From Lethocerus indicus (lineage: Eukaryota > Arthropoda > Insecta > Hemiptera > Belostomatidae), in NCBI GenBank assembly GCA_019843655.1, contig JACDQD010000105.1, positions 2,232,001-2,296,000 of the forward strand: 64,000 nt of DNA. The letters are read 5' to 3'. Below the pieces are notes generated by a model. That model searched no databases. It saw nothing but the letters and a program-made list of their open reading frames with translations, and was not told where the DNA came from. Position 1 is the first letter of the stretch. The number at the start of each line of letters is the position of its first letter. The position numbers and the translations under genes were made by a program. Positions 59,208 to 64,000 of this stretch are shown here, in pieces.

Positions 59208-59440
59208 CGTAGATTTTTTGTGTTTCTGTCTCCTCTCGCCGATTCGGTCTTTTCCGCTAGACCGATTTCTGATTCGACAAACATCCAGAATAGAGACTGA
59301 GAGCACTACTGAAGACGGGGAACGGCCGAAACCGGTCCGCCGAAAAAAGACCAAACCGGCGAGAGTAGACGGAGAAACACAAAAAAATCTACGGTATTCC
59401 AAGCCGTCGCAGACCACAAAACAACGGGTACGTTAAACAA
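59208..59440. repeat. Hairpin repeat family H, inverted pair
   Basis: The left arm (59208-59269) reads GTAGATTTTTTGTGTTTCTG, TCTCCTCTCGCCGATTCGG and TCTTTTCCGCTAGACCG. The right arm (59328-59392) is its complement (AGACCAAACCGGCGAGAG, GGAGAAACACAAAAAAATCT, AC). The core CACTACTGAAGACGGGGAAC lies between them at 59304-59323, and the family tail GGTATTCCAAGCCGTCGCAG follows. If the gene model to the right is correct, this sits in its 3' UTR. Confidence 0.8.
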
Positions 59441-59564
59441 ACAATACAATTCGGCTCGGGGGGGGAATAGAATTTGAGACAGCTGTAATTAATATTTTTC
59501 ATGTTTAAGTCGGAGAAAAGGAAACGGCGGTTTTGAAGAAATAAATGTTGTATTTTTTTTTTTG

Positions 59565-59689
59565 TTAATTGAGAGTCACGCTGCTTGTCGTGGGGCAAGT
59601 TGCGGGAGCGATGAATCTTCGCTCAAACATTTCCCTCCTCTTCGACACCATACCGCAAAGGCTCAACCTCTCCGGACACCCTTTCACCT
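59565..59689 (-). CDS. osp: Outspread/MPRIP-like protein, proposed last exon
   Basis: A 125-base segment after TTGTAG (acceptor at 59691-59690 on the minus strand). It takes the single base left by the previous exon, forms a GAG codon and stays open for 41 codons to TAA at 59567-59565. The reading is EVKGCPERLSLCGMVSKRRE, MFERRFIAPATCPTTSSVTL and N. I do not recognise this C-terminus from family members; SKRREMFE is charged and polar. An alternative acceptor two bases downstream gives a shorter frame (VSGEVEPLRYGVEEEGNV) ending in TGA. The call rests on phase compatibility, the open frame and position, and is the weakest of the five exons. Confidence 0.45.
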
Positions 59690-59895
59690 CTACAATTATT
59701 ACAAACACTATAGTAATTATATATGTTATATTCAGTCGGCATAATCTTTAATTGACGAGTAACATTCAACAATCGATAGGCGGACAAAAATTGTCAAATA
59801 GATACGATGAAAAATAATAAAGGAATGTTGAAGAGCAAAGTGCGATATTTCCTTTATTTTTTTTATTAATTATTTTAATTTCAAAAATGAAAATA

Positions 59896-60269
59896 TTGGG
59901 TCGTAAACTAAGTAATTGCGGAATTCACCAACAAGTGTACAGATAAGATTCTTTGATACGTTATTATTTGGTCCTTTCTGAAACATTCAGTATCAACAAG
60001 ACATTGACCGGTTGAATTGTGTTTGAAAAGCTAAAAAAATATTTTGCTTTTTTATTTTTTCGAAGGTGTTAATGCCTCACAGGCTCATAAATAAAGGCCG
60101 TTATCAGATCGCCATAGTTCGATAAGGGACATTGCAGATAAGTTGAATGTATCTTATACTTGCATTCGAAACCATCTACGGCTCATCTATGCAAAGATGT
60201 TGAAGTACTTAAAAATATGTACAACGCCAATTGTCGGTGAATTCCGCAATTACTTAGTTGTCAACCCAA
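59896..60269. mobile_element. Mariner-type element, internally deleted, in intron
   Basis: A 374-base element flanked by TA (59894-59895 and 60270-60271). The left terminus reads TTGGGTCGTAAACTAAGTAA then TTGCGGAATTCACC; the right terminus mirrors it as GGTGAATTCCGCAATTACTT and AGTTGTCAACCCAA. The roughly 34-base inverted repeats have only a few mismatches. Inside, 60125-60214 (plus) reads RDIADKLNVSYTCIRNHLRL, which resembles the second helix-turn-helix of mariner transposases. No catalytic domain is present. It lies in the last intron of the minus-strand gene. Confidence 0.85.
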
Positions 60270-60466
60270 TACCTTACCATCCGACATTATGGATATATTT
60301 GACATCGAAATATGTGAGGAGGTATCCGTCCCCCAAACTATAATAGTGTGGCTCATGTAAAGTCCTTTGTTACGGGAAGGATCAAGCGGAGGAGCTGAAA
60401 GTTCTCCCCAGGGATAACAGGGGGGGGGGACCACTGACTAAGTTTTTCACAATAAATAAAATTTAC

Positions 60467-60541
60467 CTGCACTAGACTGAGGTGGAGGTTCCTGCAGCTT
60501 CTTCGTCTTCACACCGGGCTTGGGGTGGGTCTGACATCCAA
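60467..60541 (-). CDS. osp: Outspread/MPRIP-like protein, internal exon
   Basis: A 75-base exon between acceptor ATGTTGCAG and donor GTAAAT (minus strand). Two bases complete a codon begun in the previous exon (G+TT, Val). Then follow GCQTHPKPGVKTKKLQEPPP and QSSA, and one base is left over. Only this frame is open through the whole segment, and it is the frame demanded by the phase of the exon at 62417-62486. The peptide is basic and proline-rich, probably a flexible linker after the coiled coil. Splice sites and phase support it; sequence similarity does not add much. Confidence 0.6.
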
Positions 60542-62416
60542 CTGCAACATTTATGTTACAAATTAATTACTCTAAATTATACTACTCGGTTATAAATCGT
60601 TATAAACAACTATTGTAACAATCAGAAAATTTTTCATTAAATTATTACCTTAAGACTAAATTAATTTCATAACTTACTTTCAAAATTACATCACTAACTA
60701 CAATCATTTATTTCATATTAATGATTCAAACGAGCTTGTGATAGAAAATATATTTTTGATTTGCACCTCGGGGTATGCATTGGGTAAGACTGAAATGTAC
60801 TCAACTAATTAATTATAACGATTAATGCAATTTCAAAATATTTTCTCCTCTGAAAACAATTATTCTGCAATACTGCGTTATACTGGGTTTTCTAAATATA
60901 TATATAAGCTCGACTCTACATGTCTAAATAGAAAAAAATATGTTTGTTCAATGTGATGAGGCAACCAAACCTATGTGTGTTCAATTTGTGCCATTGCAAC
61001 AAGCATTCAGTGAAATGAGACAATTTAGATTTGAAAATCCCACAATAAAACTTTTGATTTGAAATGAAACTTTACACACCTCTACTACTGCTCATCATTT
61101 GTTATTCCATATTCTGTACATAGAATTCAATGTTAAATATAACATGATTATTCTATGTTCTATAAGAAATTTCTCTTTTGAATCATCCGCTTAAGGGATG
61201 CATTTTAGTGAAAATTTACAATTCTAGGAGTTACACTACAAAGCTATGCAATTACAATTTCAACATTATTTCTTCCGTTCCCCCTGTTATATATAACAGC
61301 ATAAATGGCTGCATACAATGTAACAGTATTGCAATATAAAGAATTACAACAGTTATTATAGTAATAGATTCAATTAAATATAAATAATACAATTCCTACA
61401 CAATTTTTTGAACAATGTCAAAACATTATTGGTAAAACTAATATATATAATACAAATGCGAATAAATTTTCTGTACTACTTCAGCTACGCCATCTACCAA
61501 CAGGTTTTGTCAGAGGAGTGGTACCCTCGAGTATCTGGTTGGAGTTCAAGGAAATATTGGGCTTTAACAGAGCCGTATAATTAAGAGGTAAATATTTTAA
61601 AGGAACACTCCAGGAAGAGTTATACGAAGATTCACTACACACATATTAAAAAAAAAGGAAAATAACAAGTATCAGCGATCTATCTCTTAATGACTTACTT
61701 TGTCTCCTACAATTAACAGTGTTGGGCCACTATTTCAGAATGACATCCGAACGGATTTCAAATCATAATGCGGGCATCGGCAGTATTGTAAAACGTGCAG
61801 ATAGATGATATTGAATTATAACGATTTTTTTAAATGAAAATTATTTTTATTTCTGTCTGTAACACAAGTCCCAGAACTGTATTGTTAGATATGTACAGAG
61901 TAATGGGTTGATAGGATCGAATAGTGCACTTTTTAAATAAATTCTGTCGTTTTTCAATGGAGGTTAGTACCAATAAAAAATTAATCATCAGTACCAAAAA
62001 AGCATGCAAATTATTCGTATGTATGTACACCTTGAAATATTGCATACGGGTGATATGTAGTTAAAATGTATTAACTTCTACCTGATATTTTAGTCACTAT
62101 ACATTCTCCTTCGTCGACTAATCTCAAATTTCATATTTATGCTTCGTTTCCTGCAAGTCAACCGCTGTTTCTCAGCCATACTTATCACAGTAAAGTGTCA
62201 GTAATTTTTAAATTATTTATGAGCTGCAACTGTGGCACAATTTTGTTTTTCGCGATGAAATAAATTGTTAAATTCGACGTAAAAATGCGCATTACGACCG
62301 GCCGAGAAACACTCGGATAGAATGGTACACAGAAATTAGCTTGTAAAAATGATTTAAATTGACAAAAAGAACTATTACTAACATTATTAATGTTAACTGG
62401 TTTGTTTGTTACTGAC
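60542..62416 (-). other. Intron of the outspread-like gene
   Basis: About 1.9 kb, AT-rich, with canonical GT and AG ends on the minus strand. I saw no additional exon or element inside it. Confidence 0.5.
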
Positions 62417-62486
62417 CTGATGTACGCCTTGGAATGGCATTCACCACCCTCGGATGAGTTTCAACCGCAACCCCCAAAACTCCATG
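62417..62486 (-). CDS. osp: Outspread/MPRIP-like protein, internal exon
   Basis: A 70-base exon starting at phase 0 after GTGTGTTTAG and ending one base into a codon before GTCAGTAAC, a strong donor. It encodes HGVLGVAVETHPRVVNAIPR and RTS. An in-frame TAG lies immediately upstream, so the acceptor must be where placed. The other two frames hit stops. Phase matches both neighbours. The polypyrimidine tract is weak, which lowers confidence slightly. Confidence 0.6.
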
Positions 62487-63144
62487 CTAAACACACCATG
62501 CACTGTGTCACTACACGCTGCCATTCGCTAATTCAACTCGTTTATGGTTTTTTATTTTTATTTACTTTTTTTTTTTTTTAATCGGCTTAAATTTATATTA
62601 GAGTGCGATCCGATGTTTTATATTTACACTTCATCCTTTTGTTATTGATGTTAATAAAAGTTTTAGTTACCCAAATGACGACGGGGGGGTGGATGTTGAT
62701 TCGTTTTTGGTTTTCGGTACAATATAAAGCTCAATGGTGATGTTTTATGTGGTCAGCATTTTCAGTATGGTGGTTGGTGAGGGGGGGGGGGGGGTAAATG
62801 TAAAATTGGCATGAAACAGGCAATTTAAACGATTTTGTTTAATAATATTAGAATAAGCGCGTGTATGTCAGATTATGGAATGTTTGATTCTTTCAAAGCA
62901 TTATTAAAAAAAAAAATGGTAACTGAAAACAATTAATAAATAATTAAGAAGCGGGAAATAAAATTTTTAAAACAAATGAACAAAGCGGTCGCTATTTCTA
63001 ATCATTACGTTATATATAAAAATATATATATATATCTATATACAAAAATATTGTCAAAGTCAAAAAATTTGAAACGGTGAAAATCAAAATCAACCCAAAC
63101 CAAACTGGGCAATCCACAATATCTCAATATTTTACGACTATTAC

Positions 63145-63217
63145 CGTATGCTCGTGAAGTCTTGGTATTACGTCGCTGTTTGCCTCAGCAACGAGATGTG
63201 CCCTGAGCTGTTTGTTT
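63145..63217 (-). CDS. osp: Outspread/MPRIP-like protein, coiled-coil exon
   Basis: A 73-base exon between acceptor TTGCTTACAG and donor GTAATAG. The first base completes an Arg codon from the upstream exon, then NKQLRAHLVAEANSDVIPRL and HEHT follow, ending in phase 0. NKQLRAHLVAE continues the heptad pattern and resembles the stretch NQELNxRLAxEI after the LSExYSxKC motif in vertebrate MPRIP and TRIOBP. The next exon at 62417-62486 begins in phase 0, as required. Confidence 0.75.
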
Positions 63218-63420
63218 CTGTAAGCAATCGATTTAATCAATCATGCAGCCTTTGTGACGGGGAACAAATAAAAAAAAAAAAAAAAAATGAACCGTTTCCA
63301 AAAATAATAAATGAAAGCTTCTTAAATTAAAAGTAGATAAAATAATTTGAAATAAATAAAAATAGCTTTCTCTTGTGTGAAATTGAGGAATATAAATAAA
63401 TATATAAAAAGGAAAAATAC

Positions 63421-63573
63421 CTGGCATCCAACTGAAAAATATGCTGCTGAGCATGGGCCAGTTGCTGGTTCGCCAATCTCAGTTTGTCCTCTAACGAAGC
63501 ACTTTCTACACACTTTATCGAGTACTTCTCGGAAAGGGATAATATCTCTCTTTTTATTTCTTCCATTTCGGCT
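63421..63573 (-). CDS. osp: Outspread/MPRIP-like protein, coiled-coil exon
   Basis: A 153-base exon between acceptor TATATGCAG and donor GTATTTTTCC (minus strand). It encodes AEMEEIKREILSLSEKYSIK, CVESASLEDKLRLANQQLAH and AQQHIFQLDA plus a split Arg. The pattern LSExYSxKCxE followed by leucine heptads is diagnostic, as far as I recall, of the C-terminal coiled coil of MPRIP (myosin phosphatase Rho-interacting protein), TRIOBP and Drosophila outspread. These are PH-domain proteins that act on actin stress fibres and myosin phosphatase. The PH domains would be encoded upstream, beyond the right end of the window. The exon is the second nearest to the window edge after an intron running past 64000. 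Confidence 0.75.
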
Positions 63574-64000
63574 CTGCATATACGAAATACACATCTTATT
63601 GTCATTTACATCCGACTACAAATTTACAATCTAAACTAAACACGCTAATGAACTGAAAACTAAATTAAATAATAACTAAATTTCTCTATTTGTTGAAGAA
63701 AAGAAAATATATTTATTAACTATGCGGTCGAAGGGTTGAAATCATGCCTGTACAAACACTGTTAGTGTCATATGATTATCAGGTTTTCGTCAAGACACTG
63801 TTTGGAGGATAAAGTGTGTTCATGATAATACAGTAATAAAATTATTATTTACTGAAAGTGAGCTATTATTATCAATCATTCTTTACATTAGATTAGATTA
63901 AGTAAAATGAGTTAACAACGCATTTTAATTTTAAAAATTTAATTTATTGAATGTGTTTTATGATTGATTTTTAATATTAGTGGTTACTCACTGATGTTCC
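63574..64000 (-). other. Upstream intron of the outspread-like gene
   Basis: AT-rich sequence with no further exon seen. The gene continues beyond the window. Confidence 0.5.

Noticed and set aside
60403..60429. AGGGATAACAGGG, resembling an I-SceI site or rRNA core
   Set aside because: Only 13 bases match, flanked by a poly-G run; no homing endonuclease or rRNA context is present.

Overview
The window is animal nuclear DNA, almost certainly from an insect or close arthropod relative. It holds an intronless coding exon for an arthropod neuropeptide receptor, mariner-like, Jockey-clade and piggyBac-like transposon remnants, GT-AG split genes and long AT-rich non-coding stretches. No prokaryotic gene organisation is seen. 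I cannot place the species.

Only two host genes can be supported. On the left, the plus strand carries a complete 390-residue class A GPCR at 3807-4979. Its WRY, EFPQG and NFxxY signatures match the myosuppressin (FMRFamide-related peptide) receptor family. It is preceded by a likely splice acceptor for an untranslated first exon and by a 7-codon uORF whose stop overlaps the main start. On the right, the minus strand carries the last five coding exons that I could join in phase (63573 down to 59565). They belong to a coiled-coil protein resembling outspread / MPRIP / TRIOBP. The model ends at a TAA at 59565, with a possible poly(A) signal at 58727-58732. The gene continues off the right edge.

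The 53 kb between them is repeat territory. From 12590 to 22490 lie two GC-rich tandem arrays: a strongly G-skewed 77-bp array of about 5.6 kb and a 177-bp array of about 3.7 kb. They are followed by a truncated Jockey-type LINE in which about 84 bp of the reverse-transcriptase reading frame is itself tandemly amplified. From about 23.4 to 46 kb, relics are scattered through non-coding DNA. They include several TA-flanked miniature inverted-repeat transposons (two mariner/Tc1-like families and one further candidate), a hairpin-forming repeat family found at least seven times (often as head-to-head pairs), LINE stubs and microsatellites. From about 46.0 to 57.5 kb lies a compound AT-rich satellite in which a roughly 53-bp dimeric monomer and an unrelated 104-bp monomer alternate in kilobase blocks, with orientation switches near the ends. 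A piggyBac transposase tail abuts its right edge. Diverged stubs of both satellite families lie 15-22 kb to the left of the block.

The two genes show no functional link. The most unusual content is the satellite architecture and the hairpin repeat family. Many array interiors carry dense small indels, and some carry interleaved monomers, while array edges are clean. Part of the apparent diversity may therefore be consensus error in the assembly.
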